DNA of 64,000 nt from Meconema thalassinum (GCA_946902985.2 OX336388.2:371739387-371803386); one strand, 5' to 3'. Counted from the stretch's first letter, positions 10,088 to 21,053 are shown. Numbers and translations: made by a program. The notes: a model not told the origin generated them from the sequence alone.

Positions 10088-10852
10088 GTAGTATAAAACA
10101 AAGTCCCCGATTTGTGTTTGTTACGGGTAAACTCGAGAACCACTAGATGGATTTTGATGCGGTTTCCACCATTCTGTAAAGGATATCTCGAGGATTATTT
10201 CTTTAGAAAATAATTTATTTATGACCAAAGGAAGCCGAGCAGTAACGATTTCGGTGGAAAAGTCAAAAAAATGGCGTCCGAGCGCTTTGTAAGCTTACGC
10301 TGGGCAAACCGTTAAAAATATCTCAATACTATGAGTGTAAGAATTGTTCAGCATGAAAAGTTCTGCAAAAAAGTCCGCGAGAGCATATGTCTATCTTCAA
10401 TACATCGCCCACTATAGACCTAAGTGTTTTTACGTTTTAATTTCTTCCAAACATGTCCATTCAACTACTGAGGCAACCGAGTATGAGCTAGCTAAGGGCG
10501 AGTCTATCATCTCAGTTACAGCCTAGCTAGCGGGCTAACCTATTACCCCAGATAGAAGCCATCAGCAAACCGTCCAGTCGTGTTGAGTTAATACTCCTGA
10601 GAAGGGTGGTTGTGTTTGGCGTTTCCCTGGGAGTGTAACTCGGGTTTTCTTCATTTCGCCTGTGAAACACAGTCAAGTTAAGATTGGACGGAAGGGGAAT
10701 TTGAGTTTCATTCACCTCGCCATTCCCTGGAAGTGCAACTCTCATTTCGCCTGTGAACTTTTCGTTCCGCAAAATTCACAGTCAATTTAGATTGGACGGA
10801 AGGAGGATTATATTAAATTAAATTATACTGATTGGCGTATAATCTCTACTTA
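10088..10852 (+). mobile_element. Helitron-like element A, degenerate
   Basis: It opens with tataaaacaaagtccccgat and a conserved 230-bp head (gtaaactcgagaaccactag; ggaagccgagcagtaacgat) that recurs at 10853-11073. The head is followed by the loop and only one arm of the palindrome seen in element B, with an internal duplication around tcatttcgcctgtgaa (near 10650 and 10745). Assignment to Helitrons rests on element B and is tentative. Confidence 0.5.
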
Positions 10853-11944
10853 GTATAAAACAAAGTCCCCGATTCTTGGATGTTACGGGTAAACTCGAGA
10901 ACCACTGGATGGATTTTCATGCAGTTTTCACCATTCTGTAAAGGTTATCTCGAGGATGATTTCTGTAGAAAATAATTTATTTATGATCAAAGGAAGCCGA
11001 GCAGTAACGATTTCGGTGGAAAAGTAAAAAAAAACTGGCGCTTTGTAAGCTTACGCTGAGCGAACTGTTAAAAACGTAATTTAAGAATGGCGACGTGCAT
11101 GAAACACAAATCTTAATTTGACTGTGAATTTTGCGGAACGAAAAGTTCACAGGCGAAATGAAGAAAACCCGAGTTGCGCTTCCAGGGAAACTCCAAACAC
11201 AACCACCCTTCTCATAAGTCTTAACTCAACACGACTCAGCGGTTTGCTGCTGGCTGTATCAGGGGCAATAGGTTCGCCCGCTAGCTAGGCTGTAACAGGG
11301 ATGATAGATTCGCCCTTAGATAGCTCGTAAACTGTTGCCTCAGTATTTGAATGGACATGGTTGGAAGAAATTAAAACGTAAAATCACTCATAGTGGGTAC
11401 AAAAAGTCCTCGAGCGCATATGTCTATCTTCAAAACATCGCCCACTATGAGTGTTTTTACGTTTTAATTTCTTCCAACCATGTCCATTCAAATACTGAGG
11501 CAACAGTTTACGAGCTATCTAAGGGCGAATCTATCATCCCTGTTACAGCCCAGCTAGCGGGCGAACCTATTGCCCCTGATACAGCCAGCAGAAAACCGCT
11601 GAGTCGTGTTGAGTTAAGACTTCTGAGAAGGGTGGTTGTGTTTGGAGTTTCCCTGGAAGCGCAACTCGGGTTTTCTTCATTTCGCCTGTGAACTTTTCGT
11701 TCCGCAAAATTCACAGTTAAGTTAAGATTTGTGTTTCATGCACGTCGCCATTCTTAAATTACGTCTGACAAGAATTTGTTGCACATGCATCTCCATGATA
11801 ATATAACTAATAGTCCAGTTAGTGATTTTAACCCATCATGCCGAGACGTAGAACGGATATTGGTCGTTGTTCATTGACACTGGAGAAAAGAAAGCGCTTA
11901 TCACGTAATGCATTCTCCCAGGAGAAGCCGGGTCGGGTTGCTAG
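10853..11944 (+). mobile_element. Helitron-like element B, non-autonomous
   Basis: Same head as element A (10853-11073), a 691-bp palindrome, then a short coding remnant beginning MPRRRTDIGR at 11838. It ends in a GC-rich stretch (gaagccgggtcgggttg) followed by CTAG at 11941-11944. A CTRR terminus after a GC-rich region and an MPRRRTDIGRR-like start are features I associate with insect Helitrons. No Rep/helicase domain is present. Confidence 0.5.
11074..11764. repeat. Near-perfect 691-bp palindrome (foldback)
   Basis: The arms at 11074-11400 and 11440-11764 are reverse complements with few differences. The left arm begins acgtaatttaagaatggcga and the right arm ends in its complement. They are separated by a loop of about 39 bp (11401-11439) that carries gcatatgtctatcttcaaaa. 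It is inserted in, or is part of, the Helitron-like element B. No ORF of known function is present. Confidence 0.85.
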
Positions 11945-11951
11945 TACAGTA
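11838..11951 (+). pseudogene. Helitron ORF N-terminal remnant
   Basis: An ATG-initiated 37-codon frame starts MPRRRTDIGR and ends at a TAA at 11949. The first ten residues resemble the start of insect Helitron-encoded proteins as I recall them. The rest runs into the element's 3' terminus, so the gene was almost entirely deleted. Confidence 0.4.
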
Positions 11952-12240
11952 TAATCCATAAGAATATCTGCCCAGGATCCCGGGAGACCATAACGATCCA
12001 GTATGGAGCATATAGGGTTGAGGCCCTCAATATTACAATATTGCTCTATAGAGCAAGGACTTTCTACAATCCGGTAGGGGTGGCTCAACTGAACTCACTG
12101 GGTGAGCTAGTCCCCAAGATTTTGTTTCTCCTATAATGTTATGTTCCAACTCATTAATTATCACAAATTGTCCATTAACCATCTTCCGATAATCTTAACC
12201 CTAAATGTTCTGACTGTTCATTTTAAGATCAATGTAATAT
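11945..12240. other. No recognisable feature
   Basis: Short spacer between the Helitron-like element and the minus-strand LINE. Nothing identifiable beyond low-complexity AT stretches. Confidence 0.4.
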
Positions 12241-12244
12241 CGTT

Positions 12245-13560
12245 CATCCCTATTTCCATTTCTCTCTGTCTCTCGCTGTCCTTGTCTACTGAACACCAAC
12301 CACTTCTCTGAATTCCTGAGACCATGTTGGCATTGGACGTACTCCGTTTCCTTTTTCAATCCTGGGATCCCATATTGTCACGGTATAGGCCCACCTATCT
12401 TGATGCATTCTGGCCTCGTGTCCAAACCAAGCCCATTTAAAAGATCTCGCTTGGATGTACATATCGTCATCGCAATTCCTCGTTCCACACCTTATCAGCG
12501 AGATAAATTCTCAGTATTCTCCTCTCCATTTTCTGCTGACACACCTGCATCATCTTGATCTGTCTTTTGGTGCAAGTCCAAATTGGGCTGCCATAAAGAA
12601 GAGCTGGGATGACGGAATCCTCAGGATTTCAACCCTTTTGTGAAGGTAAATATACCTTTATCCAAGAGAATGAATTTTATGTCCCAGAATTTGCCCCAGG
12701 CGAGTTTTATTCTTCTTTGAAATTCCCTGTTGATTTCTCCCTTCAGGCAAACTATTTGGCCCAGGTAAAGATATTCCTCACAGTACTCCCCGTGGTGTTG
12801 GGGTAGCGCGCCTGCCTCTCACCCGGAGGCCCCGGGTTCGATTCCCTGCTCCGTCAGGGATTTTAAAACTGACGTGAGGGTTGGAATGGGGTGCACTCAG
12901 CCTCGTGAGGACAATTGAGTAGCTGTCTGACAGTGAGGCAGCGCCCCGATCACGAAAACCAATATTAACGGCCGAGGGGACCCGACACGCTGATCACGCG
13001 TCACCCCAATATCTGCAGGCCAAATGGCCGGGCATGGTCGCTTGGTCGGCCTTAGCCCGTCATGGGCTGTATAGTGACAGGGGTTGACTTTTTGTCGTTT
13101 TGTTGTTAGTACTCCATTGATGTGTCATCCACTATAACAGGTGATTCAGCAGAGTTGGCAATGATGTCTCTTGTCTTGGAAGGGTTCAATCGTAAAACAG
13201 CTTCTCTACTCTTTCGGTCAACTCAACTAGTATATGTTGAAACTCTCTTGCCGATTTGGCAAAAATCATAATATCGTCTGCAAATCTGAGATCGGACAGC
13301 TTTCTTCCATAAATGCTGATCCCCCACCCTGCAGACCATCTGTAGGATGAATGTGAAGAGTTTCTGGGTAATGGGGTCTCCTTGCAAGATGCCTTTCTTT
13401 GTTCTGAAGATTTCTCCTTCAATTCTGTCCTTAATCACGTTGTGCAGTTCATGTAAATTTTCCCATTCAATTACAGTGTATATATTTAGGGTGAATGGCA
13501 AAAGCAATTTATTTCTATTTCATTTTCAGTGGCACCAAGTTCTTTAAGGATGTTCACGAA
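12245..13560 (-). pseudogene. RTE-like LINE reverse transcriptase, C-terminal half, degenerate
   Basis: Read on the minus strand from 13560 down. The frame gives reverse transcriptase motifs KKGILQGDP (near 13390) and, after a frameshift, GRKLSDLRFADDIMIFAKSA with the catalytic FADD box (near 13270-13320). It then reads MEYCEEYLYLGQIVCLKGEI across 13116/12781 and ends with the typical tail FGHEARMHQDRWAYTVTIWD (near 12380-12430). A SINE splits it at 12790-13107. Several frameshifts and stops make it inactive. It is a 5'-truncated retroposed copy, with no endonuclease domain in view. Confidence 0.8.
12790..13107 (+). mobile_element. tRNA-derived SINE (family S4) inserted in LINE
   Basis: tRNA-like head with gggtagcgcgcctgcctctc and ccgggttcgattccc. 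The body includes aaaccaatattaacggccga and ggccttagcccgtcatgggc. The tail is T-rich and ends in tttttgtcgttttgttgtt. The 8-bp target duplication AGTACTCC at 12782-12789 and 13108-13115 is perfect. Removing the insertion restores a continuous LINE reading frame. Confidence 0.9.
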
Positions 13561-13804
13561 CTTGAAAGCTGTTCCTCGAGCTCCGAAAAGGAGATCATTT
13601 CACTTTCCATGCATTTCCGAGCAGATTATATCTCCGATTCGGGTGAGGTTTGCATGGTCGGTAAATAGCCTCTTTATCTCATAAACTCGGACCGCTTGCT
13701 GTACACCTAATTAAACAATGTTGAAGATATAATTGTTCGAATGTTACAACTAAATTAATGCCTTTTCTTTACTTCATTAGCATAAAAGTACCCTGTGTTT
13801 CAAT

Positions 13805-13990
13805 GAGAACGTGGTGGCGCAGCGGTCAAGCTATTGGGTTCTCATCATTGTGGACCGGGTTCGATTCCCGGTCAATGCATGTGAGATTTTCAAAGTGAAA
13901 TGTCAGGGCCTGTGGTTCGGATTCCACGAAAAAGGAGGTCCCGTGGCTCATGATCGCGAGATTAACGGTCACGTAAAACTTTGCAATGTT
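13805..13990 (+). mobile_element. tRNA-derived SINE, short
   Basis: Head with A box-like tggtggcgcagcggtcaagc and B box-like ccgggttcgattcccgg, followed by tgcatgtgagattttcaaag and a short body ending near ttccttccttcc. No target duplication was found, so the right boundary is approximate. Confidence 0.65.
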
Positions 13991-13999
13991 CCTTCCTTC

Positions 14000-14395
14000 C
14001 TTCACCTTGGAAGTCCTTATTTTGTCTCTTATTTACTTTTCCAGCATGTCATTTACACACACAGTTTCTGACAGTCCCTTGATTTCAATGCGGCCATGCT
14101 AATTTGGTCTCTCTGTATTTAAAATGTAGAAAATCTTCCAACATTAAAATAGTGCTTTCTTATTTATTTTTTTTAAATAAAAGGAAATTGTAAAATTCTT
14201 TTCTTTTTATCGCTTATCCTCCTAGCTCGGATTTACCCACAGGTTCTGCGAGGAATCATTCCTCTACCGTCACAAGGACGGTGTCTGCGAGCTGAACACA
14301 CTTTGTCAGCCGATACAACTGGGGATGGTGACAGGCCATTCGCCCAGGCAACCGCTACAATGCGTCTAATTTAGGAAGGGTCGGAGAAGGAATTT
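14000..14395. other. No recognisable feature
   Basis: AT-rich tract at 14100-14220, then a stretch with a weak S1-like theme. No gene is seen. Confidence 0.35.
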
Positions 14396-14399
14396 TGGA

Positions 14400-14730
14400 T
14401 TTTGCCTAGAAATTGAATTATGGTCTGAGGGGTGGAACGGGGTCCACTCGCCTCGTGAGGCAAAATTGTGAAGAGGAGGGTTCGATTTCCACCACAGCTA
14501 TCCTAGAAGTGGTTTTCCATAGATTCCTCACTTCTACTCCAAACAAATGCCGGGATGGTTCCTAACTTAAGGCCACGGCCATCACCTTCCCAATCCTATC
14601 CCCAATTTACAAATACACGCATTGATATAGCCATCACAAAAATACAGGCTATCACACAAATTCCACACACACCAAAGTACACGGGCCTGCATGACCATGA
14701 TGTCGCAAAGCGCCTAAAAATAAGCAACAA
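14400..14730 (+). mobile_element. SINE S1, 5'-degenerate copy
   Basis: It shares the S1 body (gaagtggttttccatagatt; aaatgccgggatggttccta; ttaaggccacggccatcacc) and the 3' part with acaccaaagtacacgggc and the cgcctaaaaataagcaacaa tail. The tRNA-like promoter head is mostly lost. Confidence 0.65.
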
Positions 14731-14734
14731 CAAC

Positions 14735-15345
14735 GAACAGTGCGAAGATTGGTGTAAATGGAATGGCGTCACAGCGTCAGACGATGATCAGAATAAGGCT
14801 GCCAACTACCAAGTTACATTATAAAGGACAGTTCCAGTGTCTGTAAGTGGTCTGCAAACATCGTGACTTTGAAACATTGGCCAACAATGAATGTAACTAT
14901 GATCAAACCCAACAATACGAAATGACACTATAAGTCACCATGTTATTAGTGATGGGGGACAAATAATAAGGCTATTTTGTTAGTCATTTAAGGGAACTAT
15001 ACAACAACTGACGAGAAACTTCACATCTGTTTCTGAATTTTATTATTGAATCTTTTTAAATAAAATAAGCTTTGTAGTTCATAGACATGCATGTTCAAAA
15101 TGTTCTTTCTACTTCGATATCACAGTTTGTTTGCACCGTCCAGTACATACAGAAGTTAGCAGTGACGAGAAAGCGGGCGCAGATGTTATTGTTAACTCGT
15201 ATTAGGGGCTTGGGTTATCTTTAGTCATCATCCCCTTGTACTAGGGTGTGCGTTGAATTTATCTGATAATCTGTGTCAGTGGCGTAACTACGGAAAGGGG
15301 GGCGGTAGAGTCAAATAATAAAAAATATGTAATTCGATAATAGTA
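14735..15345. other. No recognisable feature
   Basis: No domain, SINE head or repeat boundary was identified. It contains only short chance frames. Confidence 0.4.
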
Positions 15346-15349
15346 CATT

Positions 15350-15470
15350 ATGCAACGAGCCTATAATGGCAATAATTAAGACACGAGTATGTTTATAAAA
15401 CGAGCGAAGCGAGTGTTATGATTTCCATACGAGTGTCTTAATTACCATTATAGGCGAGTTGCATACGACT
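15350..15470. repeat. Imperfect inverted repeat, ~40-bp arms
   Basis: The left arm (about 15352-15394) contains gcctataatggcaataatta and ends cacgagtatg. The right arm (about 15428-15468) starts catacgagtgtctt and contains accattataggcgagttgca. The arms are separated by about 33 bp that includes the smaller dyad cgagcgaagcgag. It could be the end of a MITE; class unknown. Confidence 0.55.
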
Positions 15471-15544
15471 CTGTGTGTTCGACGATAATTATACCTATTT
15501 TATGCTCGACCATAAATATTCATAAATATCTGTCGAGATTTCGC

Positions 15545-15912
15545 ACCCACAGTAGTGGCTACGCTGGCTAACGTGCAGCATTAGGTCATGGGGCCAACTC
15601 TCTGCTGACTCGGTAGACGCGTGGGTTCGAGCCCCACCGTCGGCCGTCCTTGAAATGGTTTTCCGTGGTTTCCCATTTTCAACACCAGGCAAATGCTGGG
15701 ACGGTACCTTCTGACAGGCCACGGCCGTTTCCTTCCACATCCTTGCCCAGTTTCATTCACCATCATTCATTTCATCTCTCATTCACTCCTCTCATGAGGT
15801 TGGCGTCAGGAAGGGCATCCGGCCGTAAAAACCATCGCCACAAAGACTTCCATCGCATCTCATCTCCGACCCCGTTCGAAAACGGGAATAATAAGGGGTA
15901 GACATAAATACA
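15545..15912 (+). mobile_element. tRNA-derived SINE (family S5) with perfect 17-bp target duplication
   Basis: Head agtggctacgctggctaacg and gcgtgggttcgagccccacc. The body is ccttgaaatggttttccgtg, then catgaggttggcgtcaggaa, tctcatctccgaccccg and an A-rich end. The duplication ATCTGTCGAGATTTCGC at 15528-15544 and 15913-15929 is exact. Related copies lie at 44925-45485 on the minus strand. Confidence 0.9.
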
Positions 15913-15929
15913 ATCTGTCGAGATTTCGC

Positions 15930-16445
15930 CAGTTTTATGTACTGAACAGAGCGCATGGGACGCAGAGAATATCTTGCATTTGACCATGGCCTCCTCAAAT
16001 ACCCCACTATGACACTAGACACGCAGTGAAATTTAAAATAGGAGGCCGTGGAAGTCAGCGCAGGTGCGATGCTATCCTTACCCAATTGGTCACATAACTG
16101 TTTTTTGAGCTCTGATTGGTGGGAGAAACTGTTTCAAAATGAAAAATAGTGTTATAATGGCCCTCATTATGATACAGTTTTCTGACGTATAATATTTACA
16201 TTTCAACATCATCGAACATAAAACGTATATTTTGAATAAAACCACGCAAAACTGTTCATTTTGAAGCTTTTCTTTACATTGATAGGTGCGAATGAAACGT
16301 ATCAACGAAAAAAGCGTGTATTTTTGGTATGTCTAATTTTGTCACGTTGCGGAGGGCCCCCCTACCGTCGTATAAAGCAAAAATAAAAGATCAAAAACAA
16401 AATGAAAACAAACACAAATCAAAAATATAAGCAAAAACAAAAAAC
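15930..16445. other. No recognisable gene; A-rich tract at 16380-16450
   Basis: Only an A/AC-rich simple stretch just before the LINE end at 16.45 kb is distinctive. It could be the A-rich 3' flank of a retroposed copy. Confidence 0.4.
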
Positions 16446-16449
16446 ACAA

Positions 16450-16830
16450 TTGTTGTTGTTGTTTGAGTTTTCAGTCTTTTGACAGGTTAGATGCATCTCT
16501 CCATTTCGCCCTGTCCTGAGCTAATCGTTTCATCTCTACATAGCTACCACACCCTACATCCGAGGTAATCTATTTAACATATCTAACCTTGGTCCACCCC
16601 TACAGTTCTTGTCCTTGACCCTTCCTTCCATAACTTAGTTTGCTATTCCTGGGTGTCTTAGTATGTGTCCTACCAATCTATCTCTCCTCTTCATTAACAG
16701 TCGCCAGAAACAAATGTCCTCTCCCAGTCGGCTTGATACATCTTCGTTTGTAACCCTATCTACCCATCTGATCTTCATCATTCTCCCGTAACACCACATT
16801 TCAAACGCTTCAATTCCTACTAAAAATATA
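16450..16830 (-). repeat. LINE 3' end, 5'-truncated
   Basis: Minus-strand copy of the same LINE 3' end as 18.46-19.55 kb. Landmarks on the plus strand are gtcttttgacaggttagatg, catctctacatagctaccac, ctaccaatctatctctcctc and tcattaacagtcgccagaaa. It lacks the SINE that interrupts the paralogue, so it serves as an empty-site reference. Confidence 0.75.
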
Positions 16831-16959
16831 CATTAAACCTAAAGCAAAAGAGAGAGAAAAACAAGATGTTCAGTAAAGAACATATAGCCTACTTTCTCCT
16901 AAATGCATGGGTATTGTTATAACTCTTTGTCCTTTTGAAGGAGTACAATGGAATGTTGG

Positions 16960-17516
16960 TTGTAGTAGCTTGTTGAAATACAACGTGATATAGGTATATT
17001 AAACATGAATATGAGGTACCCTTTGCTAGTGCTACCTCTGTAAAAAAATTCATTCAATTCGGTTTCACCGTGTTTGAAGTGATATGGGGAATCGATTTGC
17101 ACACATACATGACCGCTATCTACAAACTATTGGGATGATGACCTTGTAGTTTAGTCAAAAGATTCAAGCCTTATAAATATATGTTGTTGAAAAATTTGGT
17201 AGAAATCGGATGATTAGGTTTGTCGTAATTTGAATTAAGCTTTGAACATTTGGGTGGCCGCCATTACGTTTCCATCAAGATGTCGGCGATATAAAACATG
17301 ACACTGCGGTGCTCTTTGCTCGTGCTACCTCTGTACCAAATTTCGTTCAATTTGGTTACACCGTGTTCGAATTTATAGGGGGGGGGGCAGACATTCAGAG
17401 GACACACACTCACATACACACACACAGACTCACACACAGACAGACATACATTTTTTGGCCCTGTGTAGATCTCCTAAGTCTACTTTCATTTTTTGCAAAA
17501 ATCGAAAGTAGGCTAA
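16960..17516 (+). repeat. Unclassified repeat R3, related in plan to R2
   Basis: It contains a direct internal repeat about 300 bp apart (ctttgctagtgctacctctg near 17020 and ctttgctcgtgctacctctg near 17313), a G run, a CA-rich tract (17400-17450), and a terminal hairpin with arms agtctactttc and gaaagtaggct (17478-17512). The plan (internal repeats, G run, CA tract, terminal hairpin) is the same as R2, but the sequence differs. Confidence 0.55.
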
Positions 17517-17559
17517 AAAGAAAAAACAATATTGGAGAAAATAGTTCTGTCCTAGATAA

Positions 17560-18455
17560 ACGTTCTTCATAGCTGATTAGTTGAGATTTGACTCAGCTCA
17601 TCCCCCTCCAGAGGCAAATCCTAGTTACTGTACTCCACTGATTGTGTCTGTGCCTAGGTACTTGAAATAATTCAATATCCCAGCATTTTCCTGGAGGAAG
17701 AGTGGAAAAATCCCAATTCAGGATTGCTTTCGTCAGCGCCGGAATTCGAATTTCCAATCTCCAAACTTGTTGCAGTTTCCCATCACAGTCGTAGTGAGGG
17801 ATTTAACGCGCACGGCTACGTCACGGGATGGGAAGACGAGAGAGACAGCTCTCATGCACGTGAAAAGTGCAGTACACCCTATGAAACCCTGCTCTAATGG
17901 ACCAACTCTTACACTCGTATGTTCTGGAAGGGTTATCGTATGCGTGCACAGGATATCTTGTTCGGAAATACCGCGATATCACTGACGATGATAAGCAGAT
18001 TCTAACTCAATGCTTCCACTTAATTATTTGATTTCTTTATTGTTTGCGACAACTGTTATCGTTAGCTTCGATAGACGTGTTGCTATTACTCTTTGTAATA
18101 CCGACTCTGCAGTAAGTGCTTGTGTACTCTGCATAAATTCTATGTAAGTAGGCGAACTCAAATGACCTCTGAACTGTTCAAAATTCAACACGATAAAAGG
18201 TCCAACCTTGGAACTCGCTGTAGAGTTCATTACTGTTCCTTCTGGCTGAACAAAAGATACAGAGCAAGATTCTCTTCTGACCAAATTCCGGCAACCCAGC
18301 GTCTCTAAAAAGCCACAGCAGTTAAAAGGGATGTAAAACCAATGACATAATATTATTAGTAGTTTGGAATGTTGCCAAACTTAAAAACACGGCCGCTTCC
18401 TTCCCAATCCTAACCCTAATTGCTAGTACAATACCGGTAATACAGATTATCAGAT
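17560..18455. other. No recognisable feature
   Basis: Mixed-composition sequence with only short open frames. No protein family, repeat boundary or RNA gene was recognised. Confidence 0.4.
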
Positions 18456-18459
18456 GTTG

Positions 18460-19550
18460 TTGTTTGAGTCTTCAGTCTTTCAACTGGTTCGATGCAGCTC
18501 TCCATGCCTCCCTGTCCTGAGCTAATCGTTTCATCTCTACATAACTACCACACCCTGCATCCGAGGCAATCTGTTTAACATATTCTAACCTTGGCCTACC
18601 CCTACAGTTCTTGTCCTCGACCCTTCCTTCCATAATTAAGCTTGCTATTCCTGGGCGTATTGGTATGTGTCCTACCAACCTATCTCTAGCGGCTTCGGTG
18701 GCGTAGTTGGTAGCATGCTGAGCTTCTGTGCCCAAGATCGCGGGTTCAAACCCGACCAAGTCGTCGGATTTTTAAGAGCGTTAAAAATCCCTCAGTATGC
18801 CTTCCTTGAGAGGGGAAGTAAAGCCGGCGGTCCCATGTCATAGAGTTATGGCATGTTAAAGAACCTTCCACTAATTACACCTGTGTGAAGATAATTTATA
18901 TATAAGTTAAACATTCGACAAACGCTCTTAGGTTCCGACGTTCGTCGCCAGGAGCCGACTGCGGTGGCATCTGGTAATCAAGTTCTGACTTAGTAGTCGT
19001 TGACGGTGGTGTTTGGCGGCAAAAGTAGGAACTACTTGAAAAAGAATCAATGTCTGCAGTCCTCACTTGAATTGAAAAGAGATAACACACACTAATACAG
19101 TCATCACAATTAACACCGTTTATCAGACAGATTCTACACACTCCCAAAGTACACGGGGCTACATGGCCGCGTTTTCGCAGCCCCTAAACTGAGGAACCAA
19201 CCAACCAACCAACCTATCTCTTCTCTTCATTAGCAGTCACCAGAAACATCTCTCCTCTCCCACTCGTCTTAGTACCTCTTTGTTTGTAACCCTCTCTACC
19301 CATCTGATCTTTTCATCATTCTCCTTTAACACCACATTTCAAAGGCCTCAATTCTCCTCTTTTCTGCTGCACCAATAGTCCAAGTTTCATTTCCAAAGAG
19401 TGCCATGCTCCAGACAAAGGCTTTCAAAACGGACTCCCTAATACCTAAATCTATATTCGATGTCAACAGATTCCCTTTTGGTAGGAATGCTTCCCTTGCC
19501 TGAGCTAACCTACTTTTTATATCTTCTTTGCTTAGTCCATATACCTAAAT
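18460..19550 (-). pseudogene. LINE C-terminal end, split by a SINE
   Basis: On the minus strand, 18670 to 18472 encodes a typical LINE C-terminus: MEGRVEDKNCRGRPRLEYVK, then SYVEMKRLAQDREAWRAASN and a stop. The upstream part continues at 19222-19550 (landmarks tcattagcagtcaccagaaa; agtttcatttccaaagagtg). It is interrupted by the S3 SINE at 18688-19207. Frameshifts and truncation show it is inactive. A paralogous end lies at 16450-16830. Confidence 0.75.
18688..19207 (+). mobile_element. tRNA-derived SINE (family S3), full length
   Basis: Reference copy of S3. Head gtggcgtagttggtagcatg and gcgggttcaaacccg. The body is ttaaaaatccctcagtatgc, tgttaaagaaccttccacta and gtaggaactacttgaaaaag. The tail is acaccgtttatcagacagat, cagcccctaaactgaggaac and (ccaa)n. 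The target duplication ACCAACCTATCTCT at 18674-18687 and 19208-19221 is exact. Confidence 0.9.
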
Positions 19551-19554
19551 GCAC

Positions 19555-19910
19555 GGGGCTGATAATGAAACAACAGAAACTGTCTATACGAAACGTATCC
19601 TGTATCTAAATTTTGAAGGGAAGTGAGCGGGATTTATTCCTCGCAGTCACTCATTTCCTTAATACTTTTTCGATAAATTTCTCCAGACTTCAACAGTAAT
19701 AATCGAGGGCCGAAATCTACTTTGTTCTCTAGTACTGACCGTCGAGTCCGAGTGTCATTCTGTCGGGCAGGAAGAAGATAAAGCTATGTCTCGGCGCAAT
19801 ATGTCGCACTTCGAACCACAAGTTGTCGCATTGTGAAGATAACAAGGTTAGAAGTTCATGTCCTCAATAGATCCTCTAGTGATAGGCAACATTCGTTTCC
19901 TTTTGAATCC
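19555..19910. other. No recognisable feature
   Basis: No gene or repeat boundary was recognised between the LINE end and the Helitron-like element. Confidence 0.4.
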
Positions 19911-19912
19911 AT

Positions 19913-20455
19913 ACTAATATAATAAAGCTGAAGAGTTTGTGTGTTTAAACGTGCTAATATTTGGAACTACCATTCGGATTCGAAAAATTATTTTGTATAT
20001 GATAGCCTGATTCAAGAGGAATAGTTTAGGCTATGTAGCATTAGGCTACATCTCTCAGGTAACCTTACAGATTGATTTTTGTTCAGTAAGTCGAAAGAAC
20101 AAGCGCTCAAGAACGGCTTTAATATTACCGACGTCTATTGTTGCCATGTAATGCGGGTTGCATCACGTCGCCCCTACCAATGTTCTGCTGCAGAATTGCG
20201 TGCTGCTTATAAATTGCAGTCACGGGGAGTAATTAGTGCAAAAAGATTTCTTAGGCCCCTTAAAACAGTTATCATCATGACAATAGTATGCCTCTGTATG
20301 AGGGCGATGGTGTTGGTGCAGTATACTGAGGTTATCAGCTGCAATACACGTTGGTGCTTTCGAATTTACTTTCATTTATTCCGATCCTTATCCTTGAGCG
20401 CTCCAGTTCTGTAGAACAAATTAATCCACCGGGTGAAGCCGGGCATTACTGCTAG
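19913..20455 (+). mobile_element. Helitron-like non-autonomous element, tentative
   Basis: The left end tactaatataataaagctga and the following gagtttgtgtgtttaaacg are of a kind I recall as common at one end of insect interspersed repeats. The right end has a GC-rich stem-like stretch (ccgggtgaagccggg, near 20428-20443) followed by CTAG at 20452-20455, like the hairpin plus CTRR terminus of Helitrons. No Rep/helicase coding is present. Confidence 0.4.
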
Positions 20456-20459
20456 GATA

Positions 20460-21050
20460 TATGCGTAAAATTCACGAACAGATCCACGCTGTATCTTGAA
20501 CAATGTAAGTCACGCTCCACGAAAGAACTGGGAAACCATAATTAAATGGTTTATTTCCAAATGACGGCTACTGTTGGATATCCTGAATGTGTTTTCCGCA
20601 GGAAATCAATAAGCAATTTGAAGTGCGTAGTGCAAACATGGAATGCAGGTCAGGGTAGCTACGCACTGAGGCGCAAGTCCATGGGACCAGGGCATTTTCG
20701 GACTTGGAAGACGAGTGGATTCGTATCCAGTGGTGGCTCGTGGTTTCGGCTTTGAGTGCTCCACTACCAAGCAGAGGGGAGGGGCGGTAATGAGAAAATT
20801 TGTGAAAAACACAACGGATTGCAAGAGGATAATACAGTAATAATAATAGTAATAATAATAATAATAAACCAAGGATTGTAAATTATTCAGCAGGAAAATG
20901 AAAGAATACTGGGCCCACAAAAGATCAAGGTATCAGCACGAAAGCAGCTGCCCAACAATCCACCAAGAACACCAGAAGTGGCAGACGACGACTGCAGCAA
21001 AAACACAAGCACCATGGTCCACAGGTGGCCCGAACGACCGAATAATAATA
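20460..21050. other. No gene; (AAT)n microsatellite at 20838-20866
   Basis: A short trinucleotide AAT repeat is present. The rest is unrecognised. Confidence 0.5.
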
Positions 21051-21053
21051 AAA

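Larger units (their letters stand above)
7438..10093. mobile_element. Foldback element with ~550-bp arms, interrupted by mariner
   Basis: The left arm is 7438-7458 plus 8951-9476. The right arm, 9538-10093, is its reverse complement with scattered differences. Matching landmarks include ctcgagtttgaaggttgttt in the left arm and aaacaaccttcaaactcgag in the right. The centre, 9477-9537, holds two direct copies of atggagcccatc. Without the mariner insertion the unit is about 1.16 kb. It has no coding capacity. I cannot see a clear target duplication. Confidence 0.8.

Noticed and set aside
20079..20414. 111-residue ORF as a possible host exon
   Set aside because: No family resemblance. It lies wholly inside the Helitron-like element 19913-20455.
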